This document shows, in pieces, positions 42,690-52,065 of a stretch of DNA of 64,000 nt. The notes beneath the pieces were generated by a model, which searched no databases, was not told the origin of the DNA, and saw nothing but the letters and a program-made list of their open reading frames with translations. Source of the stretch: CAVQZA01 sp963724805. GTDB taxonomy: Bacteria > Actinomycetota > Thermoleophilia > Gaiellales > Gaiellaceae. Position numbers and translations under genes: made by a program. The DNA lies in the NCBI GenBank assembly GCA_963724805.1, contig CAVRWA010000011.1, positions 186,001 to 250,000 of the forward strand, read 5' to 3'. Position 1 is the first letter of the stretch, and every line of letters begins with the position of its first letter.

Positions 42690-43933
42690 GTGAGGATCCT
42701 GCTCTGGCACGGCTACCTGCTCGGCGGAACCGGCTCGAATGTCTACTCGCGCGCTCTCGCCCGCGAGTGGAGCCGGGCGGGACACGACGTGACCGTGCTC
42801 TGCCAGGAACGGCACGCCGAGCTCTACGACACGGGGAGCGCCGCCGTCGTACGGCCCGAGCTCGACACCCGGCTACCCGTCTTCGTGCTCGACGACTACG
42901 AGGGGCTCGAGGCGGTGCTCCTTCAGGAGATGCCATGGGAGGAGCGGCATCGCTACGTCGAGACGAACGCGCGGGCGATCCGCGAGCTCGCGCCCGCCGA
43001 CCTCCTCTTCGCGAACCACATCCTGCTCGGCGGCCCGGTCGGCGCCGCGGCCGGCCTGCCGTTCCGCGTCAAGGCGCACGGCTCCGAGCTCGAGTACTCG
43101 ATGCGCGGGAGGCCCGAGCTGATCGACTGGGCGCGGGAGTCGCTCGCGCGGGCGGAAGCGGTCTACGTCGGCTCCGAGCACATCCGCGCGGTCGTGGACG
43201 AGGTGATGGGCCGCGTCGAGCGGGTGGCCGAGGTATCGCCGGGCGTGGACGTCGACCTGTTCCACCCGCGGCCGCGCGCAGAGGCGCTCGCGGGCTGCTC
43301 GAGGAGGCCCGCCGCGACCCGCCGAACCCCGGCAACCTGAACGACCGGACTCCCGACGAGGGCAACGCCGAGCGGCTCGAGGCGTTCCTCGGTGGCGAGC
43401 GCCCGACCGTCGTCTTCGTCGGCAAGCTGATCGAGAACAAGGGCGTCCAGGTCCTGTTCGAGGCGATGCGCGGGCTCGATGCGCGTGCCCTGATCGTCGG
43501 GTTCGGCGACTACCGCGAGGAGCTCGAGGCGCTGGCGCCGCCGGACACCCTCTTCACCGGCGCGCTGGAGCACCGCCATCTGCGGTACCTGCTCCCGCTC
43601 GCCGACGTCTCGGTCGTGCCCTCGATCTTCCCCGAGGCGTTCGGCATGGTCGCGGCCGAGGCGGCCGCCGCCGGAGTGCCTCCCGTCGTCGCCCGGCACT
43701 CGGGCCTCGCCGAGGTGGCCGCAGGAATCGAGCGCGAGTACCCGCCCGATCACTCCGATCTCGCCGGCTTCGAGAACGGCGATGCCGCCGACCTCGAGTC
43801 GAAGCTGCGCCTCCTGCTGTCGCTGCCGGCTTCCGAGCGGCAGGCCCTCGGCGAGGCTGCGCGCAGGGCCGTGGTCGAGCACTGGAGCTGGACGGCCGTC
43901 GCTCGGCGCCTCCTCCGGCCTGTAGCGGGATAA
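42690..43933 (+). CDS. Glycosyltransferase family 4-like protein, frameshifted
   Basis: A GT-B glycosyltransferase split into two frames. GTG 42690 begins MRILLWHGYLLGGTGSNVYS and runs in frame to about 43290 (LFHPRPRAEALAG). The second part, from there to 43933, reads GLLEEARRDPPNPG, PTVVFVGKLIENKGVQVLFEAM and FPEAFGMVAAEAAAAGVPPVV, the GT4 nucleotide-sugar-binding region. A missing G in the run at 43292-43294 (GGG instead of GGGG) explains the break. TAGGGT (42677-42682) is a possible -10. The sugar donor and acceptor are unknown. Either a recent mutation or an assembly error. Confidence 0.8.
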
Positions 43934-43946
43934 CCTTTCCACGGCC

Positions 43947-45104
43947 ATGGGAGACGCACAGCGCCTCAGCGCGGAAGAGCAGCTCCGCTTTGCACGCGAG
44001 CAGTTCGAGGCCGCGCGCGACTTCACGGTCGCGATCGAGGAGGAGTTCGCCCTGCTCGACCCCGGCTCGCTCTCGTTGGTGAACCGCTTCGAGGACGTCG
44101 AGGCGGCGGCCAAGGGCACCGACCTCGAGCCGAACCTCGTCGGGGAGCTGATCGCCTCGGAGGTCGAGGTGAAGACCGGCCTCTGCGAGAGCTTCGCCGA
44201 GGCGGCGCAGGCGGTCGGCGAGCGGCGCGCCCAGCTCACCGCGCTCTCCGACGGGCTCGGGATCGCGCTGGGTGCCACGGGCACGCACCCGTGGAGCCCG
44301 TGGCAGGAGCAGCGGATCATCGACACGCAGCACTACCGCCGCAACGACGAGCTCCTCCGCTACGTCGTCTGGCAGAACAACAGCTTCGGGATCCACGTCC
44401 ACGTGGCGGTCAACGGCCCCGACCGCGCCGTCCGCGTCTGCAGCGCGCTGCGCACGTTCCTGCCCGACCTGCTCGCCCTCTCGGCGAGCTCGCCGTTCCT
44501 CGAGGGGATCGAGACGGGCCTCCACTCGACGCGCTCGCAGGTCTTCACCCGGATGTTTCCACGCTGCGGGATCCCCGACAGCTTCTCGGGCTGGGACGAG
44601 TGGGAGGCGTACGTGAAGTTCCTCTACGCGACGGGCTCGATCGACGAGTACACGCAGATCTGGTGGAGCGTCCGCCCGCATCTCTCCTTCCCGACCGTGG
44701 AGGTGCGGATCTGCGACGCGCAGCCCGACCTAGCCGATGCGCGCGCCCTCACCGCGCTGATCCACGCGCTGGTCGTCCGCGTCGCGCACGCGCTCGACGA
44801 GGGCGAGCCGCTGCCGGACCATCCGCACCGCCTGATCGAGGAGAACATGTGGCGTGCGATCCGCCATGGTCTCGCTGGAGAGCTGATCGACCTCGACCGC
44901 GGCGTCGTCCTTCCCGCGCGGGCGCGCATCGAGCGGCTGCTCGAGTGGGTCGCGCCGGCTGCGGAGGAGATCGGCGCGGCGCCGTTCCTCGCCGTGCCCG
45001 GCGCGAACGCCGCCGAGCGGCAGCTCGCCCGGCTCGCGGAAGGCGAGTCCCTCCAGGAGATCTACGCCGGGCAGGTGCTGCGTGCGGAGCGGGTCGGTGG
45101 CTGA
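43947..45104 (+). CDS. Carboxylate-amine ligase, GCS2/YbdK family
   Basis: 385-aa glutamate-cysteine-ligase-like enzyme. FTVAIEEEFALLDP, EVKTGLCESFAEA, THPWSPWQEQRI, NNSFGIHVHVAV and SRSQVFTRMFPRCGIPDSF match the GCS2 family, which joins a gamma-carboxylate to an amine with ATP. In actinobacteria, relatives act in mycothiol or ergothioneine routes or have no known role, so the pathway is open. TAACCT (43931-43936) lies ten bases before the ATG. The downstream gene overlaps its end. Confidence 0.85.
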   Translation: MGDAQRLSAEEQLRFAREQFEAARDFTVAIEEEFALLDPGSLSLVNRFEDVEAAAKGTDLEPNLVGELIASEVEVKTGLCESFAEAAQAVGERRAQLTALSDGLGIALGATGTHPWSPWQEQRIIDTQHYRRNDELLRYVVWQNNSFGIHVHVAVNGPDRAVRVCSALRTFLPDLLALSASSPFLEGIETGLHSTRSQVFTRMFPRCGIPDSFSGWDEWEAYVKFLYATGSIDEYTQIWWSVRPHLSFPTVEVRICDAQPDLADARALTALIHALVVRVAHALDEGEPLPDHPHRLIEENMWRAIRHGLAGELIDLDRGVVLPARARIERLLEWVAPAAEEIGAAPFLAVPGANAAERQLARLAEGESLQEIYAGQVLRAERVGG

Positions 45105-45384
45105 CGAGCCGTCCGCCGACGAGCTCGTCGAGGAGCTCCGCCGTGCGAAGGTCTCCGACCTCCTCGTGCACACGCTCTCGATGGTCGCCTCGATGGGCTT
45201 CGCGAAGCTCGCCCCCGAGGGGCGCGACCTCGAGCAGGCGAAGATCGCGATCGAGGCGCTGAAGGCGCTGCTGCCCGTGCTCGAGGGAAACGTCGACGAG
45301 GCGGTGCTGCGCGACTTCGGCCAGGTGCTCGCGAACCTGCAGCTCGCATACGCCGACGCCGCGAAGGCGGACGACCCGGCCTGA
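45097..45384 (+). CDS. DUF1844 protein
   Basis: 95 aa from GTG 45097 (an ATG at 45082 adds five residues). LLVHTLSMVASMGFAKLAPEG followed by DLEQAKIAIEALKALLPVLEGNV is the conserved core of DUF1844. It is all helical and small, with no catalytic motif. Its start overlaps the end of the GCS2 gene, so the two are probably co-translated. The function is unknown. Confidence 0.8.
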   Translation: MADEPSADELVEELRRAKVSDLLVHTLSMVASMGFAKLAPEGRDLEQAKIAIEALKALLPVLEGNVDEAVLRDFGQVLANLQLAYADAAKADDPA

Positions 45385-45421
45385 TCCCGCTGCTTCCGGC
45401 CGCTGCTTGTGATACAAAACT

Positions 45422-45469
45422 GCCCGCGCCGAGGCGGGCTCGGCACTGACTTTGTGAGGGGAGCCGAGC
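45422..45469 (+). promoter_or_regulatory. Mutually exclusive hairpins in the H+-PPase leader
   Basis: GCCCGC (45422-45427) pairs with GCGGGC (45434-45439). Alternatively GCTCGGC (45438-45444) pairs with GCCGAGC (45463-45469), and this second stem carries the Shine-Dalgarno GAGGGGA in its loop and ends just before the ATG. Because the two stems share bases, only one can form, so a control on translation is possible. An inference from base pairing alone. Confidence 0.4.
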
Positions 45470-45470
45470 G

Positions 45471-47510
45471 ATGAACTTCTTCAACGATCACGCGGTCGCC
45501 TTTGCGCTCGTTTGCGCGCTGCTCGCGATTGCCTGGGGCGTGGGCCTCATCTACTGGCTGCTGAAGCAGCCGGCCGGCAACGAGCGGATGCAGGAGATCT
45601 CCCGCGCCGTGCAGCAGGGCGCCGCGGCCTACCTGCGCAAGCAGTACACGACCATCGCGTACGTCGCGATCGCCCCGTTTCTCCTGCTCGGCTTCTACGA
45701 CCAGCTCGGCTGGGGGACGGCCTTCGGCTTCCTGATCGGAGCGGTGCTCTCGGCCGCCGCCGGGTTCATCGGCATGAACGTCGCCGTACGCTCGAACGCG
45801 CGCACCGCCGAGGCCGCCCGCCACGGCCTCAAGCCGGCTCTCAACGTCGCCTTCCGCGCGGGCTCGGTCACCGGCCTCCTCGTCGTCGGGCTCGCCCTCC
45901 TCGGCGTCGCCGGCTACTACGCGATCCTCACGAACTGGTTCGACGTCTCGCAGGACCGCGCGATCAACGACCTCGTCGGGCTCGCCTTCGGCGGCTCGCT
46001 GATCTCGGTGTTCGCCCGTCTCGGCGGCGGCATCTTCACGAAGGCGGCCGACGTCGGTGCCGACCTCGTCGGCAAGATCGAGGCCGGGATCCCCGAGGAC
46101 GACCCGCGCAACCCCGCCGTGATCGCCGACAACGTGGGCGACAACGTCGGTGACTGCGCCGGCATGGCGGCCGACCTGTTCGAGACCTACGCGGTCACCG
46201 CGGTCGCCGTGATGCTGCTCGGCACCTCGTTCCCCACTTCCGACCTCGCGCTCTATCCGCTCGCGATCGGCGGCATCTCGATCATCGCCTCGATCATCGG
46301 CACCTTCTTCGCCCGCATCGGCCGCGACGGCTCGATCATGAACGCGCTCTACAAGAGCGTGATCGTCGCCACGGTCCTGTCCGCGATCGGCTTCATTCCC
46401 GTTACGAGGGCCTTCGACCACGGCGCCTTCAGCTTCAGCGACCTCTACTGCTCGGCGCTCACCGGCCTCGTCGTGACCTTCCTGCTCGTCGCGATCACCG
46501 AGTACTACACGGGCTCGCGCTGGAACCCGGTCAAGGCGATCGCGAAGGCTTCGCAGACCGGCCACGCGACGAACATCATCGAGGGCCTCGCGATCGGGAT
46601 GCGCGCGACCGCGCTGCCGGTGATCGTGATCGCCACCGGGATCCTCGTCGCCCACCACTTCGCCGGCCTTTACGGCATCGGCGTCGCCGTGATGGCGCAG
46701 CTCTCGATGACCGGCCTGATCGTCGCGCTGGACGCGTACGGCCCCGTCACCGACAACGCCGGCGGGATCGCCGAGATGGCCCACCTGCCCGAGTCGGTGC
46801 GCGCGATCACCGACCCGCTCGATGCGGTGGGCAACACGACGAAGGCCGTCACGAAGGGCTACGCGATCGGCTCTGCCGCGCTCGCCGCGCTCGTCCTCTT
46901 CGACAGCTACACGAAGGGCCTGGCCGACGAGGGGCACGCGGTCCTGTTCAGCCTCTCCGACGCCTGGGTGATCGCGGGCCTCTTCATCGGCGGACTGATG
47001 CCGTTCCTGTTCGCCTCGCTCGCGATGACCGCGGTCGGGCGCGTCGGCGGCGAGGTCGTCGTCGAGGTGCGCCGCCAGTTCCGGGAGCACCCGGGGATCA
47101 TGGAGGGCACCGAGCTACCGGACTACGCCACGACCGTCAGCATCGTCACGGGCCGCGCGATCCAGAACATGCTGCTCCCGGCCCTGATCCCGATCCTCTT
47201 CCCGATCGTGGTGGGGATCATCAGCGTGCGGATGCTCGGCGGGCTCCTGATCGGCACGATCGTGACCGGGCTCTTCCTCGCGATCGCGATGACCTCGGGC
47301 GGCGGCGCCTGGGACAACGCGAAGAAGCTGATCGAGGACGGCGCCTACGGCGGCAAGGGCTCGGAGGCCCATCAGGCCGCGGTCACGGGCGACACGGTCG
47401 GCGATCCGTACAAGGACACGGCGGGCCCGGCGATCAACCCGATGATCAAGATCACGAACATCGTCGCGATCCTCCTCATCCCGCTGCTCGTCTCGATTCA
47501 CTGGGGCTAA
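45471..47510 (+). CDS. hppA: Membrane-bound proton-pumping pyrophosphatase (K+-independent)
   Basis: 679 aa with about 16 membrane helices. Couples PPi hydrolysis to H+ pumping. The substrate site is in GGGIFTKAADVGADLVGKIEAGIPEDDPRNPAVIADNVGDNVGDCAGMAADLFETY, quoted here by its pieces TKAADVGADLVGK and DNVGDNVGDC. The K+-sensitivity site reads GNTTKAVTKG, with Lys where K+-dependent enzymes have Ala, so it is K+-independent. ALPVIVIATGIL and the C-terminal GDTVGDPYKDTAGPAINP are intact. Possible regulation by the hairpins in the leader. Good Shine-Dalgarno GAGGGGA. Confidence 0.96.
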   Translation: MNFFNDHAVAFALVCALLAIAWGVGLIYWLLKQPAGNERMQEISRAVQQGAAAYLRKQYTTIAYVAIAPFLLLGFYDQLGWGTAFGFLIGAVLSAAAGFIGMNVAVRSNARTAEAARHGLKPALNVAFRAGSVTGLLVVGLALLGVAGYYAILTNWFDVSQDRAINDLVGLAFGGSLISVFARLGGGIFTKAADVGADLVGKIEAGIPEDDPRNPAVIADNVGDNVGDCAGMAADLFETYAVTAVAVMLLGTSFPTSDLALYPLAIGGISIIASIIGTFFARIGRDGSIMNALYKSVIVATVLSAIGFIPVTRAFDHGAFSFSDLYCSALTGLVVTFLLVAITEYYTGSRWNPVKAIAKASQTGHATNIIEGLAIGMRATALPVIVIATGILVAHHFAGLYGIGVAVMAQLSMTGLIVALDAYGPVTDNAGGIAEMAHLPESVRAITDPLDAVGNTTKAVTKGYAIGSAALAALVLFDSYTKGLADEGHAVLFSLSDAWVIAGLFIGGLMPFLFASLAMTAVGRVGGEVVVEVRRQFREHPGIMEGTELPDYATTVSIVTGRAIQNMLLPALIPILFPIVVGIISVRMLGGLLIGTIVTGLFLAIAMTSGGGAWDNAKKLIEDGAYGGKGSEAHQAAVTGDTVGDPYKDTAGPAINPMIKITNIVAILLIPLLVSIHWG

Positions 47511-47512
47511 CC

Positions 47513-47629
47513 GGGGTCAGACCCCGGACATGGCCATTGCGCCGAACCAACGTGGAATGTGCCCTGAGGGGCGACACCGTCACACGTCCGCGACGAAGGT
47601 GATTCAGTACTGGAGCTGGGTCTGACCCC
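47513..47629. repeat. REP-like element bounded by GGGGTCAGACCCC palindromes, copy 2
   Basis: A 117-bp segment from GGGGTCAGACCCC (47513-47525) to GGGTCTGACCCC (47618-47629). It has the same end sequence as the 141-bp element at 17331-17471, followed in both by GGAC, but the cores are otherwise unlike. It fills most of the 155-base gap between hppA and the first permease. TAGAGT (47654-47659) nearby is the probable -10 of the permease. Confidence 0.75.
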
Positions 47630-47665
47630 GGTTTCGCCGAGGGCCGGGCGGTCTAGAGTTCCCTA

Positions 47666-49561
47666 GTGCCACGCAGGCGGCGCCAGGCTCACGCACTCGA
47701 GCGGGTTCTCGGCACCCCCGCGCTGTTCGCGACGGCCTACGGCAACGTCGGCTCGTCGATCTACTACGCGCTCGGCGTCACGGCGGTCTATGCGCTCGGC
47801 CTGACCCCGGCCGTCTTCATCATCGCCGGGCTGATCTTCGCGGCGACCGCCGCGACCTACGCCGAAGGGACGGTCCGCTACCCGGAGGCGGGCGGCTCCT
47901 CGAGCTTCGCGCGCCACGCGTTCAACGAGTTCGTGAGCTTCCTCGCCGCCTGGGCCCAGATGCTCAACTACGTCGCCACGATCGCGATCTCGGCGTTCTT
48001 CGTCCCGCACTACCTCTCGATCTTCTGGGGGCCGCTGCGGGAGAATCCGTGGGACATCGTCGGCGGGATCGTGGTCGTCGCCGTGCTCGCCGCGCTGAAC
48101 ATCGTCGGGATCCAGGAGTCGGCGCGCCTGAACGTGATCCTCGCCGTCGTCGACTTCGTGACGCAGGTGCTGCTCGTCGGGCTCGGGTTCGTGCTGGTCT
48201 TCAGCCCGGAGATCCTGCGCGCGAACATCCACTGGGGAGTCGCTCCCACCTGGAGCCAGTTTCTGCTCGCGATCCCGGTCGCGATGCTGGCCTACACGGG
48301 GATCGAGACGGTTTCGAACCTGGCCGAGGAGGCCCGCGACCCCGTGCGCACGATCCCGAACTCGATCAAGCTCGTCGCCGGCGCGGTCTTCGCGATCTAC
48401 CTCACGCTGCCCTGGATCGCGCTCTCGGCGATGCCGGTCACGAAGGTGAACGGGAAGTACGAGACGCTTCTCGGCCAGCCGCCGCCCCAGGGGTTTGCGA
48501 ACGACCCGGTGCTCGGCCTGGTCGAGAACCTCGGCCTGCACGGGCTCGTGCTGAGGGTCGCGGAGATCTACGTCGGCATCCTCGCCGCGACGATCCTCTT
48601 CATCGCCACCAACGCGGGCGTGATCGGCGCTTCGCGCATCACCTACGCGATGGCGAGCTACAAGCAGCTGCCGGGAGTCTTCCGGCTTCTCCATCCACGC
48701 TTCAAGACCCCTTGGCTGTCGATCCTCTTCTTCGCAGGGATCGTGCCGGCACTCGTGATCCTGCCGGGGCAAACCGCCTTCCTCGGCACGATCTACGCCT
48801 TCGGCGCGACCTTTTCGTTCACGGTCGCGCACGCGGCCGTCGTCTCGCTGCGAGCCCGGCACGGGGAGGACGAGCTCGCCTATCGCGCGCGGCCGAACCT
48901 GAGCTGGCGGGGCGTCAACTGGCCGCTCTTCGCGATCCTCGGCGGGATCGGCACGGGGCTCTCGTGGCTCGTGATCGTGGTGCAGTCGCCCGCGGCGCGC
49001 TGGGCAGGGCTCGGCTGGCTGGCGCTCGGCACCCTCTTCTTCGTCTTCTACCGCCGCCGGATCGTGCACGAGCCGCTTACCGAGACGGTGCGCGCAGCGG
49101 TCGTGATCGGGCCCGGGGCGGCGCTCGAGTACCGCAACATCCTCGTGCCAATGGGGCCCGACCGCGAGTCGGAGGAGGCGGTCGACCTGGCCTGCCGCCT
49201 GGCCGCCGAGCGGCGCGCTACGGTCGTCGCGATGACCGTGATCGAGGTGCCGCTGCACAAGCCGCTCGACGTCGAGCTCCCTGAGGAGGAATACGGGGCG
49301 GACCAGCTGCTCGACGAGGCGAAGGCGATCGGCGACACCTTCGGGGTCAAGGTGATCGGCCGCGTGGCGCGCGCACGCAGCTTCGGCCGTGCGGTCTGCG
49401 ACGAGGCGACGCGCCGCGGCTCGGAGATCGTCGTCGTCGGCGCCGACCGCAGAGACCGCGGGCTGAGCAAGCAGCCGCTCTTCAGCGACACGGTCGACTA
49501 CATCCTCAAGCACGCGCCCTGTCGCGTACTCGTCGCTGCAGCGAAGCGGGCCGCCGCGTGA
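47666..49561 (+). CDS. APC-superfamily permease with C-terminal universal stress domain, first copy
   Basis: 631 aa from GTG 47666. Residues up to about 470 form 12 hydrophobic helices of an amino-acid-permease (APC) type: ATAYGNVGSSIYYALGVTAVYALG, PEAGGSSSFARHAFNEF, and TGIETVSNLAEEARDP, which is the conserved APC motif. The last 140 residues (NILVPMGPDRESEEAVDL, then EIVVVGADRRDRGLSKQPL) are a Usp-type nucleotide-binding domain. It is followed by a small membrane protein, a second similar permease and two TrkA proteins. K+ or amino acid transport; undecided. Confidence 0.88.
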   Translation: MPRRRRQAHALERVLGTPALFATAYGNVGSSIYYALGVTAVYALGLTPAVFIIAGLIFAATAATYAEGTVRYPEAGGSSSFARHAFNEFVSFLAAWAQMLNYVATIAISAFFVPHYLSIFWGPLRENPWDIVGGIVVVAVLAALNIVGIQESARLNVILAVVDFVTQVLLVGLGFVLVFSPEILRANIHWGVAPTWSQFLLAIPVAMLAYTGIETVSNLAEEARDPVRTIPNSIKLVAGAVFAIYLTLPWIALSAMPVTKVNGKYETLLGQPPPQGFANDPVLGLVENLGLHGLVLRVAEIYVGILAATILFIATNAGVIGASRITYAMASYKQLPGVFRLLHPRFKTPWLSILFFAGIVPALVILPGQTAFLGTIYAFGATFSFTVAHAAVVSLRARHGEDELAYRARPNLSWRGVNWPLFAILGGIGTGLSWLVIVVQSPAARWAGLGWLALGTLFFVFYRRRIVHEPLTETVRAAVVIGPGAALEYRNILVPMGPDRESEEAVDLACRLAAERRATVVAMTVIEVPLHKPLDVELPEEEYGADQLLDEAKAIGDTFGVKVIGRVARARSFGRAVCDEATRRGSEIVVVGADRRDRGLSKQPLFSDTVDYILKHAPCRVLVAAAKRAAA

Positions 49562-49728
49562 GGGCCTACCGGACCTCGATCGCCGTGCTCTCGGCGATCT
49601 TCGTCGTGCTCGGCTTCGCGATCCTGGTCCAGACGGCGCGCGCCGGCGGCGGCATCGGGTTCGTCTTCGGCGCCCTCTTCATCGCGCTCGGCACCGGCCG
49701 GCTCTGGCTCCTGCGGGTGAAGAAATAG
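49558..49728 (+). CDS. Small 56-aa two-helix membrane protein
   Basis: GTG 49558 overlaps the permease stop as GTGA; TAG at 49726-49728 is seven bases before the next permease. The product is MRAYRTSIAVLSAIFVVLGF, a short Gly-rich loop, then VFGALFIALGTGRLWLL and a basic end, so two membrane segments. The coupling to the permease genes on both sides argues it is real; it may be an accessory subunit. Confidence 0.7.
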   Translation: MRAYRTSIAVLSAIFVVLGFAILVQTARAGGGIGFVFGALFIALGTGRLWLLRVKK

Positions 49729-49735
49729 GTGGCCG

Positions 49736-51619
49736 ATGGCCCGTAAGCTGCCGCGCCTGCAGCGGGTGCTCGACGCCCCCGCGCTCGCCTCGATCGCGTA
49801 CAGCGAGGTCGCCTCGTCGATCTACTTCGCCCTCGGGATCATCGCCGAGGAGGCGCTCGGGCTCACGCCGGCCCTCCTGCTCCTGACGGGCTTGCTGTTC
49901 CTGCTCGTCGCCCTCTCCTACGCGGAGGGAACGGCGGCGATCCCGGAGACCGGCGGCGCCGCGACCTTCACGCGGATCGCGTTCAACGACTTCGCGGGCT
50001 TCGCGACCGGCTGGGTGCTATTCCTCGACTACCTGATCGTGATCGCGCTCTCGGCGCTCTTTCTCCCGCACTACCTCGGCTATGCGTTCCACCTGGACGG
50101 GCTGGAGGGCGAGCCGTGGGACGTCGTCGCGGCGGTCGGCGTCGTGACGGGGATCACGGCGGTGAGGCTCGTACACCGGCCGAGCCTCCACCGGATCGGG
50201 CTCGTCGTCGCGGTGTTCGACCTCGTCACCCAGGTGATGCTCGTCGTGCTCGGCTTCGGCCTGCTCTTCTCCGGCGACCTGTTGACCCATGGGATCTCGG
50301 TGGGCGCCGCGCCGTCGTGGCACCAGCTCGCGTTCGCGCTCCCGCTAGCGATGCTCGCCTTTACCGGGCTCGAGACGGTCGCGAACCTCGCCGAGGAGGC
50401 GCGCGAGCCGGGCCGCGACCTGCCGCGCAGCCTCTTCAGCGCGCTCAGCGCCGTGGTCGTGATCTACGTGCTGATCGCGATCGTCGGGCTCTCGGCGTTC
50501 CCGGTCGAAAACGGCGACACCGCGCTGGGGACGACGTGGGGAGGGGCGCCGCTGATGGGAATCGTCTCGGCGCTGCGGGCGGAGCTGCCGGTCTGGCTCG
50601 GCGACATGCTCAACGTCTACGTCGGGGTCACGGGTGCCCTGATCCTGCTGATGGCGGCCACGACTTCGGTCTCCGGGATCGGCAGGCTCGCCTACTCGCT
50701 CGGCGAGCACGGCCAGCTGCCGCGTCGGTTCGGGCTCCTGAACCGGCGCACGCTCACCTCGCCGGATGCACTCGTCTCGTCGGCGCTGATCTCGATCGGG
50801 CTGATCGTCGCCACGTCCTGGCTCGCCCACCCGGCAACCTTCCTGGCCAGCTTCTACAGCTTCGGGGTCCTCCTCGCCTTCACCGCCGCGCAGCTCGCGG
50901 TGATCAAGCTGCGGGTGAGCCGCCCCGAGCTGCCGCGCCCGTTCCGCGTCGGGCTCTCGGTCCGCCTGCGCGGCGCGGACGTGCCGCTCCCGGCCGTCGT
51001 CGGCGCCGTCCTCACGTTCGCGGTCTGGATCGTCGCGCTCGTCACGCACCCGGCCGCGCGGTATGCGGGCCCGGCCTGGCTCGTGCTCGGGATCGTCGTC
51101 TACCTGCTCGTGCGCCGCAGCCGCGGCGAGGGGCTGATGGAGCACGTCGTCTCGGCCGACGAGCAGGTGCTGCCCGAGACCCAGTTCTCGCGCATCCTCG
51201 TGCCGATGAAGCTCGGCGAGATCGGGGAGGAGATGGTCGCGACGGCGGTCAAGCTCGCGCAGGAGCGCGGAGCGCAGGTCGATGCTCTGCACGTGATCCG
51301 CGTGCCGATGGAGCTGCCGCTCGACGCCGAGCTCGTCGAGGAGGAGCAGCGCGCTGCGGAATCGCTTCTCGAGGCCCAGGCGCTCGGGGAGGACCATCAC
51401 GTCGAGGTGACCGGTCACACCGTGCGCGCCCGTGCGATCGGCGAGGCGATCATCCAGGCCGCGTCGGAGCTCGGCACCGACCTGATCGTGCTCGGCTCGT
51501 CGCCCCGCTGGCGCCGGCAGTCGCGCTTCTTCTCACCCACCGTCGAGTACGTCCTCCGCAAGGCGCCCTGTGAGGTGCTCATCGTCGCCTTTCCCCAGGG
51601 CGTGCTCGAAGAGGTCTGA
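49736..51619 (+). CDS. APC-superfamily permease with C-terminal universal stress domain, second copy
   Basis: 627 aa. Paralogue of the permease before it: ASIAYSEVASSIYFALGIIAEEALG, PETGGAATFTRIAFNDFAG and TGLETVANLAEEAREPGRD. The Usp-type C-terminus (RILVPMKLGEIGEEMVATAV, then LIVLGSSPRWRRQSRFFSPTV) is also present. Tandem duplication followed by divergence is likely. Two TrkA-type proteins follow. Confidence 0.88.
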   Translation: MARKLPRLQRVLDAPALASIAYSEVASSIYFALGIIAEEALGLTPALLLLTGLLFLLVALSYAEGTAAIPETGGAATFTRIAFNDFAGFATGWVLFLDYLIVIALSALFLPHYLGYAFHLDGLEGEPWDVVAAVGVVTGITAVRLVHRPSLHRIGLVVAVFDLVTQVMLVVLGFGLLFSGDLLTHGISVGAAPSWHQLAFALPLAMLAFTGLETVANLAEEAREPGRDLPRSLFSALSAVVVIYVLIAIVGLSAFPVENGDTALGTTWGGAPLMGIVSALRAELPVWLGDMLNVYVGVTGALILLMAATTSVSGIGRLAYSLGEHGQLPRRFGLLNRRTLTSPDALVSSALISIGLIVATSWLAHPATFLASFYSFGVLLAFTAAQLAVIKLRVSRPELPRPFRVGLSVRLRGADVPLPAVVGAVLTFAVWIVALVTHPAARYAGPAWLVLGIVVYLLVRRSRGEGLMEHVVSADEQVLPETQFSRILVPMKLGEIGEEMVATAVKLAQERGAQVDALHVIRVPMELPLDAELVEEEQRAAESLLEAQALGEDHHVEVTGHTVRARAIGEAIIQAASELGTDLIVLGSSPRWRRQSRFFSPTVEYVLRKAPCEVLIVAFPQGVLEEV

Positions 51620-51636
51620 GCCGCTACGCTGCGTCC

Positions 51637-52059
51637 GTGAAGGCGATCGTGATCGGCTGCGGCCGCGTCGGCTCGACCACCGCTCTGCGGCTCGCCCGCG
51701 AGGGGTGGGACGTCACCGTCGTAGACGAGAAGGAAGAGGCCCTCGGCCGCCTCGGCGAGAACTGGCGCGGCGGCTTCGTCGTGGGCCACGGCATGGACAC
51801 CGAGGTGCTCCGCCAGGCCGGGATCGAGACCGCGGACGGCGTCGTCGTCTGCACGAGCGGCGACAACACGAACATCGTGATCGGCCAGGTGGCGCAGAAG
51901 CGCTTCGACATCCTCTGCGTCGTCGTCCGCCTCCTCGACCCGTTGCGCGCCGAGTTCTACGCCCAGCGCGGGATGCGCACCGTCTGCCCGACCTCGACTG
52001 CGATCGACGTGCTCACGGATGCGGTCCGTTCGTGCGCCGTCCCCGCGGTGAAGGCGTAG
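51637..52059 (+). CDS. TrkA-N (RCK) domain protein, short
   Basis: 140 aa from GTG 51637. A single NAD-binding RCK domain: IVIGCGRVGSTTALRLAREGWDVTVVDEKEE, then GFVVGHGMDTEVLRQAGIETADGVVV. It lacks the TrkA-C domain that normally follows, so it may pair with the next gene. TACGCT (51625-51630) ends six bases before the start. K+ transport control is expected from the family. Confidence 0.9.
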   Translation: MKAIVIGCGRVGSTTALRLAREGWDVTVVDEKEEALGRLGENWRGGFVVGHGMDTEVLRQAGIETADGVVVCTSGDNTNIVIGQVAQKRFDILCVVVRLLDPLRAEFYAQRGMRTVCPTSTAIDVLTDAVRSCAVPAVKA

Positions 52060-52065
52060 GGGCTC

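Noticed and set aside
45411..45456. TTGTGA hexamers near the H+-PPase leader as Rex sites
   Set aside because: Two single half-sites (about 45409 and 45452) without the inverted partner; too weak to call.
44730..47090. A 786-residue open frame opposite hppA
   Set aside because: Same shadow effect. The translated sequence is rich in Asp/Arg/Glu with no domain; hppA has all its motifs.
47663..49513. Long antisense frame opposite the first permease
   Set aside because: Charged, motif-free product and full overlap with a well-supported gene.
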